The translations under genes were made by a program, and so were the position numbers. Under the pieces are notes generated by a model. The model saw only the letters and a list, made by a program, of their open reading frames with translations, had not been told where the DNA came from and made no database searches. A DNA stretch of 64,000 bases from Lonicera japonica (Eukaryota; Streptophyta; Magnoliopsida; Dipsacales; Caprifoliaceae). This document shows, piece after piece, positions 23,791 through 36,932 of this stretch. The first letter of the stretch is position 1. The number at the start of each line of letters is the position of its first letter. The stretch is from the NCBI GenBank assembly GCA_021464415.1, contig CM038465.1, positions 21,917,839-21,981,838 on the forward strand, written 5' to 3'.

Positions 23791-23869
23791 GGAGAGCTTG
23801 TCTCTTATTCTCCTTGCATCTCATCACCTTCTTTACCATAGTAGCCTCGTCTTCAGCTCATCCTCCTGA
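23694..23869 (+). pseudogene. First exon of a secreted protein, cut off by an LTR
   Basis: The frame starts at any of three in-phase ATGs created by the tandem repeat. The last (about 23772) gives MDHLFSRRACLLF followed by a hydrophobic core and ASSSAHPPE, a convincing signal peptide with an Ala-Ser-Ser-Ser-Ala cleavage region. A donor-like GAG|GTAATG follows at about 23869-23870. Eighteen bases on, an LTR begins (23888), and flanking sequence resumes near 25328. Related sequence without the LTR occurs inverted at 9430-9617. No mature-protein exon was found, so the family cannot be named. The use of the downstream ATG is inferred, because the upstream ones would add charged repeats ahead of the signal peptide. 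Confidence 0.45.
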
Positions 23870-23887
23870 GGTAATGACTCCCACAAC

Positions 23888-25320
23888 TGTTAGAGTGATA
23901 TACTAAAAGTCATAATTTTTTTATTGGTTTTGCTATGTTATAAACTCAATTTTTCTATTTTAATGAGAATTTTTATGGGCAATGGTTGCATTATATTATT
24001 TAGTTAAATATTATGCATATCTATCTTGTATTCCACATAGTAGATGATTTGGTTTGTAGAGTTTAAGCTTACACACATAGGATTATATCATCGGTTCTTG
24101 TGGAATATAAGTTTAGTGATTCATAGTCTTCGATGGAATTGGACACCCATTGGTATATGATTGTAGCATAAGTTTTAGTAGTTTATCTTGAGTGTAAGAA
24201 ACGGTATAGTTTCAACTTTTTGTGCCAGTACACTTTATATGTATTGAACATGGCTAGTTTTGATTAATTATTTTTATACTGACTATATAAAATAATTTGA
24301 AATCTCATGGTTATTATGTTTGCTTATACTCTTATTCTTGAAATAACTAATAGACATATATATATGTAGTGCTTGTTGTTTTGAGTCATTAAGAGTGATA
24401 TTCATTTATGAATCAATGAGCTCCATGAATTGGATAACGACACTATATGTATGATGAATATTAATTATTGATAGAATTTACGTTCCAGTAAAGGGATTGA
24501 TGATAGCCCCTTGAGAAATTTATAAGTTTTAATCATGTCTGCAGGTGGATTATATTAATCCCAACATGTCAAATAAGTTAAGTGGTAGGCTCAAGGATTA
24601 AGAAGTCATTTAAATATAATTGTCAGTAATTTAATTTAAACCTGTAATCTTAATGTGGGGAGAATAATATGTATTTAAAAACAAGTAGCTTGAAATATAA
24701 TTGCGAGATAAGGACGAGAGTGTAATTATAATTCTTTAATGATGTAAATTATAATTTATGGAAGGGATTAATTCATAGGAAGCCTAAACACATATTTGTC
24801 CGTAGCGTCCCTATTATAGCCTTATATATATACGCCGGCCTTGACTCTTCTCATGGAAATAAGAATTCTCACAAATTAGGATTTGTTTCATTGAGAGACG
24901 AGGAAATCTTGGTGAGACCGTAGACCACACTCAGTGTAAGATTTAATGGTAGAAGGAATACAATAAAAGATCTTTAGGTTTTCGGTACTCCAATAATAAA
25001 TCAATCGTAACTTTTGATTGCACTATTCGATCGAGTAAGGTTTTGGATAAATCTTTCGGAACGAAAAGTTACTAGTAGCATTCAAAAAATTAGGACAACC
25101 AGACGTCATTTCGATGGCGAAAATGATCGATTTTCGCAGTCCAGTGAGATTTGAAAAAATCTGACCAGATTGCAATTTGACACTATCAAATCCTAGTATC
25201 TTCATATAGATCTTCTACATGATCCATAAAGGTGAAATTCCTTTCTTCTTATAGGGTGTTCAATCTATACGCAATATCAAACGATCATGTAGTTATGTCC
25301 CAATAAATAATAAGTTTCAT
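23888..25320 (+). mobile_element. Solo-LTR-like sequence A
   Basis: Begins TGTTAGAGTGATATAC and aligns from end to end with the reverse complement of 29595-30897, whose limits are fixed by an exact target duplication. The right limit is about 25320 (ataagtttca), where similarity ends. The left flank is acaac; acaac also occurs at 25328, so a target duplication may exist but is displaced. No internal domain adjoins it, so the superfamily is unknown. It interrupts the segment whose uninterrupted relative is at 9430-9617. Confidence 0.75.
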
Positions 25321-25947
25321 GTATATTACAACAAATCACGTACCACAACGAACAAACGAAGGTTATCAAAAAACTTTGGTTTGGTTTTCATTTTTGTAAC
25401 CATAAACTAAATACTACCACTCAAATAAAAAGCAGTAGCATTCTTTAAAAAGAAATTAGTACTATAAACAACATAGTGTTAAATTAAGCTTACTTTCCTT
25501 GATTGTACATTAATCTCCACTATATTATCTAAGCTTGTTAGCTGTATTTAACCCATCCCATCTCCTCTCATCACCTTTCCACAAGTTTTTCTATTAATTT
25601 GCTCTGTGAATCCTATTTTTTGTTGTTCTTCATATTCACTCTTAGTTTGATCTTTTCTACAAATTCTCGGTATATATCAACATATCCTGAACTTCTTATT
25701 TTCTTATTAATTCATATTCCATAAACCTCCCTTGATTTTTGTGATGGCGGATTACATATTATCGTAGAAAAATAGTAAGGGTTGGATGAGTTCTCCTATA
25801 TTCTTAGTCATTTTCTTTCATCTACTCATAATCTTTATGGTTTTCATCATATTTACTTCGATCAAGTATTATACCCAACCTTTTCCCCAATTTAACTTAA
25901 TCGGTGTCGAATATTTCTCGGTATCATTAGACACCGAGAAAATATTA

Positions 25948-26773
<826 letters not shown>

Positions 26774-27308
26774 TTAAATGTAAATATTTCATTGGTTGGT
26801 ACAGTTACCAACCAAGGTTAACACTCGGCCATTGAAGTACATGGCTTGAAATTGACTCTTTCTCACATTGCTGGATGCGAAGTCCTTGCCAGGACGTCTT
26901 TCCCTCCTTTTGCAGTCAAGAAATTGGACCATTTATTTGTTAATGCTCCAATGGTTGGCACCCGCCTCACCATTCGGCCCGAACACCTTTAAATGACAAT
27001 GGAGGAGTTTGAAAGCGATTTTCTCTATTGCAATCTCAAGGGAAGGTTTGACTTGTACCAACACCTTTGGAGATCATTTCATGTGCCACTTAAATTTTAT
27101 TTTAACTGTAATTTTAGTGTGCATCGAGACGGGTCTTTACGACACTAGAGCTGTGAAGAGATACAATGGGATATATAGTGTGCTTTGTACATTTTCGTCC
27201 ATAAATAATACTTGTAAATAGATTTTGTTATGTTTACTTCTCTTTAGTGCACTTTTTATCATAGATGTAGTTTTCCCAGTGGCAAACCTGTAATTGACAA
27301 CTATTTAG

Positions 27309-27480
27309 AAGAATACAAATCGGATGAATATATGCTTTAATCCATTGATTTCAAGGCCCAAGTAATTGACGTTATTAAAGCATATATTCATCCGATTTGT
27401 AATATATGCTTTAATCCATTGATTTCAAGGCCCAAGTAACTGACATTATTAAAGCATATATTCATCCGATTTGTATTCTT
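27309..27480. repeat. Hairpin centre of the NHL-like palindrome
   Basis: The stem aagaatacaaatcggatgaa...gctttaat at 27309-27342 pairs with 27446-27480. The spacer contains a directly repeated ~80-bp phrase (cattgatttcaaggcccaag) and further copies of the stem, so several alternative hairpins are possible. Confidence 0.85.
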
Positions 27481-27749
27481 CTAAATAGTTGTCAATTGCA
27501 GGTTTGCCACTAGGAAAATCACATATATTATAAAAAGTGCACTAAAGAGAAGTAAACATAACAAAATATATGTACAAGTATTATCTATGGACGAAAAAGT
27601 ACAAAGCACACTATATATCCCATTGTGTCTCCTCACATCTCTGGTATTGTAAAGACCCATCTCGGTGCACACTAAAATTACAGTTAAAATATAATTTAAG
27701 TGGCACGTGAAATAATCTCCAGAGGTGTTGGTACATGCCAAACTTTCCC

Positions 27750-28223
27750 TTAAGATTGAAGTAGATAAAATCTTTCAAACTCCTCCCTCATCATTTGAAG
27801 GTGTTCGGGCCGAATGGTGAGGTGGGTGCCAACCATTGGAGCATTAACAAATAAATGATACAATTTCTTGATTGTGAAATGAGGGAAAGATGTCGTGGCA
27901 AGGACTTCGCATCTAGTAATGCGAGAAAGAGTCATGTCAAGGCCATGTACTTCAATGGCCGAGTGTTTACATGGGTTGGTAACTGTGCCAACCAAGGAAA
28001 TATTTATATTTAACATTTTCTCGGTGTCCAATGATACTGAGAAATATTCGATGCTGTTTAAGTTAAATTGGGAAAATGATGGGTCATACTTAATCGAAGT
28101 AAATATGATGAAAGTCAAGAAGATGATGAGTAGAGGAAAGAAAATGACTGAGAATATAGTGCAGCACATCCAACCCTTGCAAGTTCTTTGCGGTAATGTG
28201 TAATTCGCCAAAAAAAAAATCAA
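27750..28223 (-). pseudogene. NHL/LEA_2-like membrane protein, copy 2
   Basis: The 157-codon frame is better preserved than copy 1. It has a Cys-containing tail, one membrane span (SVIFFPLLIIFLTFIIF), then MLNINISLVGTVTNP, EVHGLDMTLSRI and FVNAPMVGTHLTIRPEHL. It ends early at EEFERFYLLQS: compared with copy 1 it lacks two bases after 'gaaag', which shifts the frame, while the sequence beyond still aligns with copy 1's C-terminal LKGRFDLYQH...CNFSV part down to ~27650. The probable loss of the last beta strands suggests a pseudogene, though a shortened protein is possible. The family call rests on topology and the NxxNP-like strand. Confidence 0.5.
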
Positions 28224-28439
28224 GGGAGGTTTATGGAATATGAATTAATTAGAAACTAAGGAATTTAGGATAAGTTGATATATACAGAAAATTTGTAGAA
28301 AAGATCGAGCTAAGAGAGAATATGAAGAACAACAAAAATTAGGATTCAAAGAGAAAATTAATAGAAAGACTTGCAAAGGTAACAAGAGGAGATGGGATGG
28401 GTTAAATGAGCTACATGGGTGCTTTGAAATGAGCTATAA

Positions 28440-28715
28440 GGGTCCGTTTGATAAAAAAAAACTGGTTTGTGTGAGAAGTTAGAAAATAAGTTGAATGGTG
28501 AGATGAGACGCTCTCCATTTTTTATGAATAGATGTCTTCCATCATTTTTTATCTTTTGTTGAATTGTTTTCTTCCTTTCACCCAAAGAATTTTTTTCATA
28601 GAAAAATAATAATAAATAATAGAGTATCTCAGCACATCCTTTAACTTATTCTGCAACATCTCACATAAATCAATTATTTTTTCCATCAATTTTTATCTTA
28701 TTATCAAATAAAATT
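28440..28715. mobile_element. Tourist-like MITE, family A, degenerate right end
   Basis: The left end GGGTCCGTTTGATAAAA is preceded by TAA (28437-28439). The interior (gagacgctctccatt, tgtcttccatcat, cacccaaagaat, catcctttaacttattctgc) aligns with 42990-43281. The right end tatcaaataaaattt is eroded but followed by TAA (28716-28718). Confidence 0.65.
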
Positions 28716-28718
28716 TAA

Positions 28719-29589
28719 TATTATAATGTGCGCTAAGAAAAGGATAGTAAAATTAGTTTTTTAGGGTGCTTAATTCTTGTACTAGCACCACTATTTACTT
28801 TGAGACACCATTTTAGTAATCGGTTAACACTGATTGCATCTATATACTCCTTATAGACACCATTAAGTCTTTTTCAAAAGTAGTGTAAAAAAAAAAGAGA
28901 TTTGATGAATATACAGAAGGGGCTTTTTCAAAGATGTTTGCAAATTGCATTGAATCTTGAATGAGACTTAGATTCATGTACATTAACAAGGCATAAATAT
29001 TTTTGATATTTACAACAAATAAATATTCAACTTTGTTAATTGTGTATTGAAAAGAAGGTGCATCAAGTTTATATGAGGCATGGCAATCTATATAGTTAAT
29101 AAATAATCGTCAATTTGATATATATTTTTTAAAATATCAGATAATCATGCCATGTAGAAGAAGTCGTTTAAATATTTGTTAATTACGTTCAAATTGACAA
29201 TTTTATTTTTCTTTTTAAATTTTTAAAAAAATTATTAAGATCTAGTTGTGGTACACAATATAAAAAGAAAGTTTGTCAATAATAATATATTCAAGTCTTG
29301 TCTCTTTCCCCCTTTTTCCCCTCAATTCGATGTATAAATCTTATAAATTTTACTGATTACATAAAATAAAATACTATTCAACCTAGTAAATAGTGAATAT
29401 AACAGAAGAATATTTACACTTAGCTACATGGAACTTTAGCACTTATATTTTGGCATCTCTTAGCCTTTTTTTTCATACATAAAAAGGAGGTCAAGTCTTT
29501 CCATTTAATTATAAACAATGAAGCTCACACTAAATCTCCATTGGTGAACTTGAATTTTCATGCCTCCCTCATGCGTGTTCAAGTAGCTA
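28719..29589. other. AT-rich intergenic sequence
   Basis: No gene or element recognised. Confidence 0.5.
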
Positions 29590-29594
29590 CCTCC

Positions 29595-30897
29595 TGATGG
29601 AAACTAAGTTTCAGAATCGTTTAATATTGCGTATAGACCGAACAGAATTTTTATGTAAAACCCTAGTGTGGAATCGGATTTTACCTTCGAGATCTCTCTG
29701 GTTTGATCTCGTCTCAGCACGAACAGGGATTGGTAGAGACAAATCGAGAACACGGGCTTGATAGAACCTCAAGATCTTCTATCGTATTCCTTTCACCGTG
29801 TAATCCTGTACCGAGTGTGGGCTGCGGTATCACCAAGATCTCCTCATCTACTCTCTACGGCACAAACCCTAAATTCGTGAGAATTATATTGTGTCGAGAG
29901 AAGAGGCAAGGCTGTCATATATAAAAGGCTACGATAGGGACCCTAAGGAGAAATAAGTGTTTGGGCTTACTATGGAAAACTGGAATCCTAATTCGATTAA
30001 GAATTGATTCCTTCCATAAATTCACACCACTAAAGAATTATAATTGCACTCCCGTCCTTATCTCAAAATTATATTTTGAGCTCCTTATTATTAAATACTT
30101 ATTATTCTCCCCACGTTAAGATTACAGATAACCGTCATTTAAATTAAATTTCTGACAATTATATTTAAATGACTTCTTAATCCTTGAGCCTACCACTTAA
30201 CTTATTTGACATGTCGGATTAACATAATCCACCTGCAGGGTTTGACATGATCAAAACTTATAAACTTCTCAAGGGGTTATCATCAATCCCTATACCGGGA
30301 CGCGGATTCCGTCAACAATTAATATTCATCATACATATAGTGTCGCAATCCAATTCACGAAGATTATTGATCCATAAATGAATCTCACTTTTAATGAGTC
30401 AAAACAACAAACACTACATATATATGTCTATTAATTATTTCAAGATTAAGAGCATAAGTAATCATAATAACCATGGGATTTTAAATTGTTTTATATAGTC
30501 AGTATAAAAACAATTAACCCAAACTGGTCCTGTTCAATACACATAAAGTGTACTAGCACAACGAGTTAAAACTGCACCATTTCCTGTAGTCAAGATAAAC
30601 TACTAAAACTTGTGCTACAATCCTACCGATGGTTGTCCAATTCCATCTAAGATCGTGAACCAATAAACTTATATTTCACAAGAACCGATGATATGATCCT
30701 CTGTGTGTAAGCTATACTCTACACACCAAATTATCTACTATATGGAATAAAAGACACACACATGCACAATATTTAAATAAATAATATCATGTAACCATTG
30801 CCCACAAACATTCTCATTAAAATATCAAAACCGAGTCTATATAACGTATCAAAACCAATAATAATAAAATCATGGCTTTTGGTATATCACTCTAACA
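29595..30897 (-). mobile_element. Solo LTR B
   Basis: On the minus strand it runs TGTTAGAGTGATATACC...CATCA, with TG...CA ends. Exact 5-bp duplications cctcc lie at 29590-29594 and 30898-30902, so this is a solo LTR left by recombination. It aligns with LTR A (23888-25320) over its length. A GC-richer leader-like zone lies at 29640-29890, probably the R/U5 part. Superfamily not determined because no internal region survives. Confidence 0.9.
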
Positions 30898-30902
30898 CCT
30901 CC

Positions 30903-31265
30903 TCCCCCGCTAGTCTAACTTACTTGTTCATTTTGGCATCTCTAGTTATTATCAAGTAGTTATTAAAATTATAATTCATAAAATTAATATTTTAATATTA
31001 TATTAACTATAAAAAAAATAACTATGTAATAATGACCTTTGAAATTTAATGTTCATATATATATATATATATATTTGCTTGTATCTTCCTAATTAAAAAT
31101 AAATTTGTTCAAATACAATTGTTTCGGCATAAAAGAGGCAATGAAGTCACAAAGACAAAAGAACTGAAATGTTGGTATATGTATTGCCCGGACTAATTAA
31201 TAAATACGAGCAAAAAATATGAAACAGGAATTTCAAATAGAGTAGTACAAATGTTTCTCATAGTA
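30903..31265. other. AT-rich intergenic sequence
   Basis: (TA)n at ~31055-31072. No gene seen. Confidence 0.5.
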
Positions 31266-32200
31266 CCACATTTATTTAACCTAACCTAACTATAATTTAG
31301 CCACCCATTCATACACCGAACCCACAAATAAAAACATACAATCTTATATTTTGGAAAGAAAGAGAGGTAGAGAGAGCAAGAGCTTATTATTGCACTTGCC
31401 TTTGCTAAAACCAGATAAGGCTTCATATGGGATTGTCTTCTTCCATCATTTTCTCCACTGTTATTATAAGTGGTAATTTAAATTTCTCTATCACAATATA
31501 GAAAATAAATTAAACATAAAACTATAACTTGCTTCGTCTTTCACATGAAGAAGTGTATCTAAGACAAGTATCTTATTTATTTAAAGTAATTTAACTATAA
31601 TTTAGTGACCCATTCCATACACTGAACCAACAAATAAAAACATAAATTTTTATATTTTAAAAATAAAGAGAGGTAGAGAGAGCAAGAGCTTATTATTGCA
31701 CTTGTCATTGCTAAAAACCGAAAAGGCTTCACATGGGCTTGTCTTCTTCCATCATTTTCTCTATTATTATTATAAGTGGTAATTTGAATTGCTTTATCAC
31801 ATTATAGAAAATAAATTAAATATAAAACTATAACTTGCTTCGTCTTTCACATGAAGAAGTATATCTATGGCAGGTATCTTATTTATTTAACCTAATTTAA
31901 CTATAATTTAGCCGCCTACACCCTGGATTTGGCTCCTCTAAATGGCCAATTTAATGTTATTGGTATAGTGGAACCTTATAGAGATTTGATTAAAAACTAG
32001 TGGCCAGGATAGTCACACATTTACTGAGCACCTAATTATTCTCCATTAGGCTGCTTCTTCTTCTATCATTTACAGGATTTCTCTCCCCTATCTTTCCGTA
32101 AAAAATTGGTTGTTTTGTTCTATTTCTCTAAATTTGTATCCCATTTTAAAATTTATGGAAAAAGAGTTTTCAATTATTTTCTTTCTTCAACAAGCCAAGA
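31266..32200 (+). repeat. Partial copy B of the 2.4-kb block, tandemly duplicated
   Basis: Two tandem units (about 31270-31585 and 31590-31905) each contain 'cttattattgcactt', 'ataagtggtaattt' and 'aaactataacttgcttcg', matching 60-330. The following part (tggctcctctaaa...) matches 335-480 and then decays. A further piece is at 32700-32790. Confidence 0.8.
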
Positions 32201-33109
32201 ACATATTTGTTTAATAGAGATGGAAAAGCAGAGCATATGCATTCATATTCATATTCATAGAGTTTAAATAACAATTCCACGGGGCCATTAAAGATAATAG
32301 AAGGCCTTATGTCTCAATTGATTTTGGCCACTTCAATGTTTTAAGCAACTATTTTTTTTTTCATTCTTTTTTGGAATTTTCTACAGTAAAGTAAATTAGG
32401 TAAATCAATGAATTAAGAGGAGAGAGTCTATAGATGCCGAATTTTTTCTTTCTGGTGTTAGAGAGCAGTCGAATTAGGCTATGGGATTTCTCAATTTCAG
32501 AGGAAAAATGTTGTGTCGGGGTTGAATAAGGCCGTGCCGACAGCGTTAATTTTAAGACATTACAAAACTTCACTGTTTCATCTTAGTTCAAGTGTTCAAT
32601 GATGTGTGAATATCCTAGCCACTGCTTTGTAATTAAGGGTCTATAATGTTCTACTGTACTGCTAGTGTTAAATTCACCACTTTAAAGGAGCTAAATTCCC
32701 CTTCCCATGCACTAAACCACAAATAAGAATATACAATCTTATATTTTGAAAAGAAAGAGAGGTAGAGAGAACAAGAGCTTACCTTTTTTGATGCCGGAAA
32801 TAGAGATTATGGAGGACCAAGGAGTCAGTAGGCACCATAGATGAGAAAGGAGGCGACACTGGTGAAGGGAGCGGTAGGGGAGGCCCATAGTGACGGATGA
32901 CAGACACGTTTTTTGGTCTCTCATCCAAGGAATTTGCAGGAGGTAAAAAGGTTAGAGAGAAGTTAGAGAGGGGAAGAGGGTTAAAACGTTAGAAAGAGAG
33001 ATTGGGGTTGATTTGATTGCTCACATGGGTGAGAGGAGAAAAAAAAGATGTTATATCTAGATGTGTACTTCCTACACTAAGCTATGAGAGAGAGAGAGAG
33101 AGAGAAAGA
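32201..33109. other. Intergenic, short repeat fragment, GA-rich
   Basis: A fragment of the 2.4-kb block lies at 32700-32790. A GA-rich stretch and a pure (GA)n run follow at ~33083-33106. A minus-strand frame at 32739-32924 has no recognisable content. Confidence 0.45.
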
Positions 33110-33247
33110 GAGATGTGTGAATGTGGGTAAATATTGTGCATATATTATTAGTGTGAGTTAATGTGACATCTTAATGTGTGTATAAAATTTGTTTAAAGGT
33201 GTAGAACTAATGTACACCGTAATATGTATGTTATTAACCATTATATA
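33110..33247 (-). mobile_element. Helitron 5'-end fragment
   Basis: Shares 'attattagtgtgagtt', 'atgtgtgtataaaat' and 'aatgtacaccgtaatatg' with the family members at 10.5, 58.3 and 5.7 kb. It ends near 'ttaaccatta'. The CTAG/hairpin end is absent. Confidence 0.55.
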
Positions 33248-33293
33248 ATAGACTTTTAGAGTGGAAGTTTGGTCAAACTTGGTGTTTTATAAT

Positions 33294-33903
33294 CACTATG
33301 CCCAGGAAGGGTTTAGGTGACGTACAATGTACGTCGCTTAAGTAAAGGTTGTCCGTCGCCTAAGATTAAAGCGACGAACACTGAGTCGCCTAAGCTCCGT
33401 CGCCTAAGTCACGTAACAAAATGCATTAGGCGATGGACAAATAAAGGCAAGTCACCTAAGACGGACAAACAAAGGCAAGTCACCTAAGTGATTCTTAGGC
33501 GACGTACACTGTGTATGTAACCTAAGTGATTCTTAGGCGACGTACACATTGTTTGTCACCTAAGTGATACTTAGGCCTCGTACGTATAACATGTCGCCTA
33601 AGGTTCACTTATTTGTCGCATAACTTTTACACTTAGGCGACGTATAGTTTGTGTTCGTCGCCTTAAGTTACATTTAAGGCGACGCACCTTTTTTGTGTTC
33701 CTCTCCAATAAATATTTTTTATGCGACGTACTCTTTTATGTTCGTCACATAAGTTTTACACTTAGGCGATGTATAGTTTGTGTTCGTCGCCTAAAGGTAC
33801 ATTTAAGGCGATGCACCTTTTTTGTTTTCGTCGCCTATAAATATTTTCTATGCGACGTACTCTTTTATGTTCGTCGCTTAGGATGTAAAAAAAGTGATGT
33901 ATT
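33294..33903 (+). mobile_element. CACTA element end, truncated
   Basis: CACTATGCCCAGGAAGGGTT at 33294 resembles the end CACTACGCCAGAAAAGGGTT at 61787. Behind it are more than a dozen units of 'ttaggcgacgtac' and its complement, the subterminal array. The array stops abruptly at about 33903, where the palindrome and an LTR fragment begin; no second end or transposase is present. One frame through the array (33695-33919) is a repeat artefact. Confidence 0.8.
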
Positions 33904-36690
33904 CTCTAGGAGCCTATAATATTCTCTAGGAGACTATAAAGAGATGTACTAGCAAGCATTGGTTGATGTGTGAGAGTAAGAGAGAAAAGTCAAAAAGAGA
34001 GTTAAGTGTAAAAGAAAAGGTGTAATAGTGTTAAGCGAAAAAAAATTTGTAATTGTAATTCTCTAGTGAAAAATATAATTGAAGAAAATATATTTTGTAT
34101 CGCACTTCTGTTGCACAAAAACCCAACATTGATTGTCCTCCAATTTATTAAATTAAGTAATTCACGAATTAAGCAGTTTTAAATTGTCTATTATTAGACA
34201 ATTTAAAACTGCTTAATTCGTGAATTACTTAATTTAATCGTTTGGTTGCAAAAATGAACTAGGTGGCATCCGCAAAACCCTAATAATCCACCGGGTGATA
34301 GCTATTATTGATGAAAATCAATTTTTATTACAAACGCAAAACAAACCCTGGCCACCAATTAGAGTGCTTAACATTATCTCTCAAATATACTCTCTATTTT
34401 ACCTATAAAATAATACTATACAATTCTTATAAAAACCTATGATAAGATTTCCATTTAATAGCATAAATTTAATGGGTCTAGAATTAATTGCGCAAAGTCA
34501 AAACTAAATTGAAAAAAGACGGTACGAAACCAATTAAAAAAAAAATTCCTATACAAGAGTATAATTAATTTTTTAATAGAAGAGATGTTTCTAACCAGAA
34601 TATCAAATAAAGTAGATAGTATTTTAATTCATTCACACTTTTATGATTATTAATTTATTATAATGGTGATGTTTACTATAAATGTGGTAAGCAACTTTTT
34701 TTCATATTTGGTTCTCTTTTTCCTAGATAGAGAAAAAGATGATTCCTCTCTCTGCTTCAACACTAGTTGCCAGCTTGAATTGCCTTGCTCGTTCAACCTC
34801 TATAATCATATATATCTTTTTTTGTTCACGTATTTGTCACAGCCAGATGTATTATAACCCAAATCAGAGAGAGGATCCACAATATTTCACTTTAAGGCTA
34901 CTATATGATGATGATTATACTTAATTAGTAACCCATTATATACATAGACTGTTATTCTATGAATTCAATTTCCTTGAAAAGAAGGAAGTTATGTTAGAAT
35001 AAGGGAAATTAACAATAATTCTTTCAACATTTCCAAAGTCACCACTGGTGACTTGGTAAATATGGAGCAGATGCTTTCCTATTAAAGAATATCCCAATGA
35101 CATACTCAAACACTTATTTTATTTTATTTTTCATTCGAGGCTTCATCCCCATGTGGTGTTTGGATAAGATTTCGCGCACTTAAACTAATTTTCGTTCGCA
35201 GTTGGTGCCTACCGCTAGTCACAGCAAATTTCTCGTTTCTGGGATTCGACCTAAAAAAGCTCCAAGTCAAACCCAGCAAGAACCCGAAGTGGACGAGCCA
35301 CAACCCACTTTGCGTTCTTGTTGGGTTTGACTAGGAGCTTTTTTAGGTTGAATCCTAGAAACGAGAAATTTGCTGTGATTAGTGGTAGGCACCAACTGCG
35401 AACGAAAATTAGTTTAAGTGCGCGAAATCTTATCCAAACACCACATGGGGATGAAGCCTCGAATGAAAAATAAAATAAAAAAATAAGCGTTTGCGTATGT
35501 CATTGGGATGTTCTTTAATAGGAAAGCATCTGCTCCATATTTACCAAGTTACCGGTGGTGACTTTGGAAATGTTGAAAGAATTATTGTTAATCTCCCTTC
35601 TTCTAACATAACTTCCTTCTTTTCAAGGAAATTGAATTTATAGAATAACAGGCTATATATATAATGGGTTACTAATTAAGTACAATCCTCATCATATAGT
35701 AGACTTAAAGTGAAATGTGGATCCTCTCTCTGATTTGGGTTATAATACATCTGGTTGTGACAAATACGTGAACAAAAAAAGATATATATGATTATAGAGG
35801 TTGAACGAGCAAGGCAATTCAAGCTGGCAACTAGTGTTGAAGCAGAGAGAGGAACCATCTTTTTCTCTATCTAGGAAAAAGAGAACCAAATATGAAAAAA
35901 AGTTGCTTACCACATTTATAGTAAACATCACCATTATACTAAATTGATAATCATAAAAGTGTGAATGAATTAAAATACTATCTACTTTATTTGATATTCT
36001 GGTTAGAAATATCTCTTCTATTAAAAAAATAATTATACTCTTGTATAGGAATTTTTTTTCTAGTTGGTTTCGTATTGTCTTTTTTCAATTTAGTTTTGAG
36101 TTTGCGCAATTAATTCTAGACCCATTAAATTTATTCTATATAAATGGAACTCTTATCATAGGTTTTTATAAGAATTTTATAGTATTATTTTATAGGTAAA
36201 ATATAGAGTATATTTGAGAGATAATGTTAAGCACTCTAATTAGTGGCCAGGGTTTGTTTTCCGTTTCTATTCAAAATTGATCTTCATCAATAATAGCTAT
36301 CACCTGGTGGATTATTAGGGTTTTGCGGATGCCACCTATTTCATTTTTGCAACCAAACGATTAAATTAAGTAATTCACGAATTAAGCAGTTTTAAATTGT
36401 CTAATTCATAAATTGGAGGACAATCAATGTTGTGTTTTTGTGCAACAGAAGTGCGATACAAAATAAATTTTCTTCAATTATATTTTTCACTAGAGAATTT
36501 TAATTACAATATTGTTTTTGCTTAACACTATTACACTTTTTTTTTACACTTTACTCTGTTTTTCTTCACTCTCTTTTTCACTTTTCTCTCTTACTCTCTT
36601 ACACTTTTCTTTCTTACTCTCACACATCAACCAATGCTTACTAGTACATCTATTTATAGTCTCCTAGAGAATATTCTAGGCTCCTAGATA
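33904..36690. repeat. Giant palindrome (~1.39-kb arms, 12-nt loop)
   Basis: The arm 33904-35291 is the reverse complement of 35304-36690 with a few percent differences; the loop is about acgagccacaac. Each arm carries, from outside in, an LTR fragment, a 5-bp Copia target site, a segment present as a fragment of the 2.4-kb block (34560-35030 / 35590-36010) and unique sequence. The left arm has an extra local inverted duplication (34150-34235) that the right arm lacks. The frames at 34663-34924 and 35676-35934 are mirror images of each other and not genes. Confidence 0.9.
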
Positions 36691-36922
36691 TTTCCATGCA
36701 CTCTAGATTTTTTCATGGACTTAAGACTCTTTTAAGTACAAGATAATTCTTAAAGAGCATTCTAGAATCCATCTTCCAAGATAATTCTTAAAGAGCATTC
36801 TAGAATCCATCTTCCTTTTACATGATATTTGCTAGATTTTTATTGCATATTCTAGATAGAATATTCTAGAGATAATTCTAGAATATTACACAATCTAGAA
36901 TTTTCAAAATTACTTTTCAACA
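36428..36922 (-). repeat. 3' LTR of the short Copia element
   Basis: 495 bp. It carries a TATA box on the minus strand at 36651-36658 (TATAAATA) and TTCTAGAA/GAATATTC motifs upstream of it. It is 40 bp longer than the 5' LTR, mainly because a ~38-bp segment around 36747-36808 (agagcattctagaatcc) is duplicated. Confidence 0.95.
36798..36887 (-). promoter_or_regulatory. Heat-shock-element-like cluster, 3' LTR
   Basis: TTCTAGAA at 36798-36805, GAATATTC at 36859-36866 and TTCTAGAATATT at 36876-36887 each fit the nTTCnnGAAn rule bound by plant heat shock factors. The last two groups read GAA-ta-TTC and TTC-ta-GAA-ta-TT, giving contiguous half-sites. They sit roughly 140-230 bp upstream of the LTR TATA box. 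Confidence 0.65.
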
Positions 36923-36932
36923 CTCCCCCTTA
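36923..36932 (-). other. Polypurine tract
   Basis: On the minus strand AAGGGGGAG directly precedes the TGTTGAAAAG start of the 3' LTR, the expected primer site for plus-strand DNA synthesis. Confidence 0.85.

Noticed and set aside
29703..29924. A 73-codon frame in the plus strand of LTR B
   Set aside because: It lies antisense in the GC-richer R/U5 part of a solo LTR, and the corresponding region of LTR A does not conserve it.
34663..35934. Mirror-image frames of 60-64 codons in both palindrome arms
   Set aside because: They are the same non-coding stretch of the 2.4-kb block read in the two arms; copies A and C do not keep the frame.
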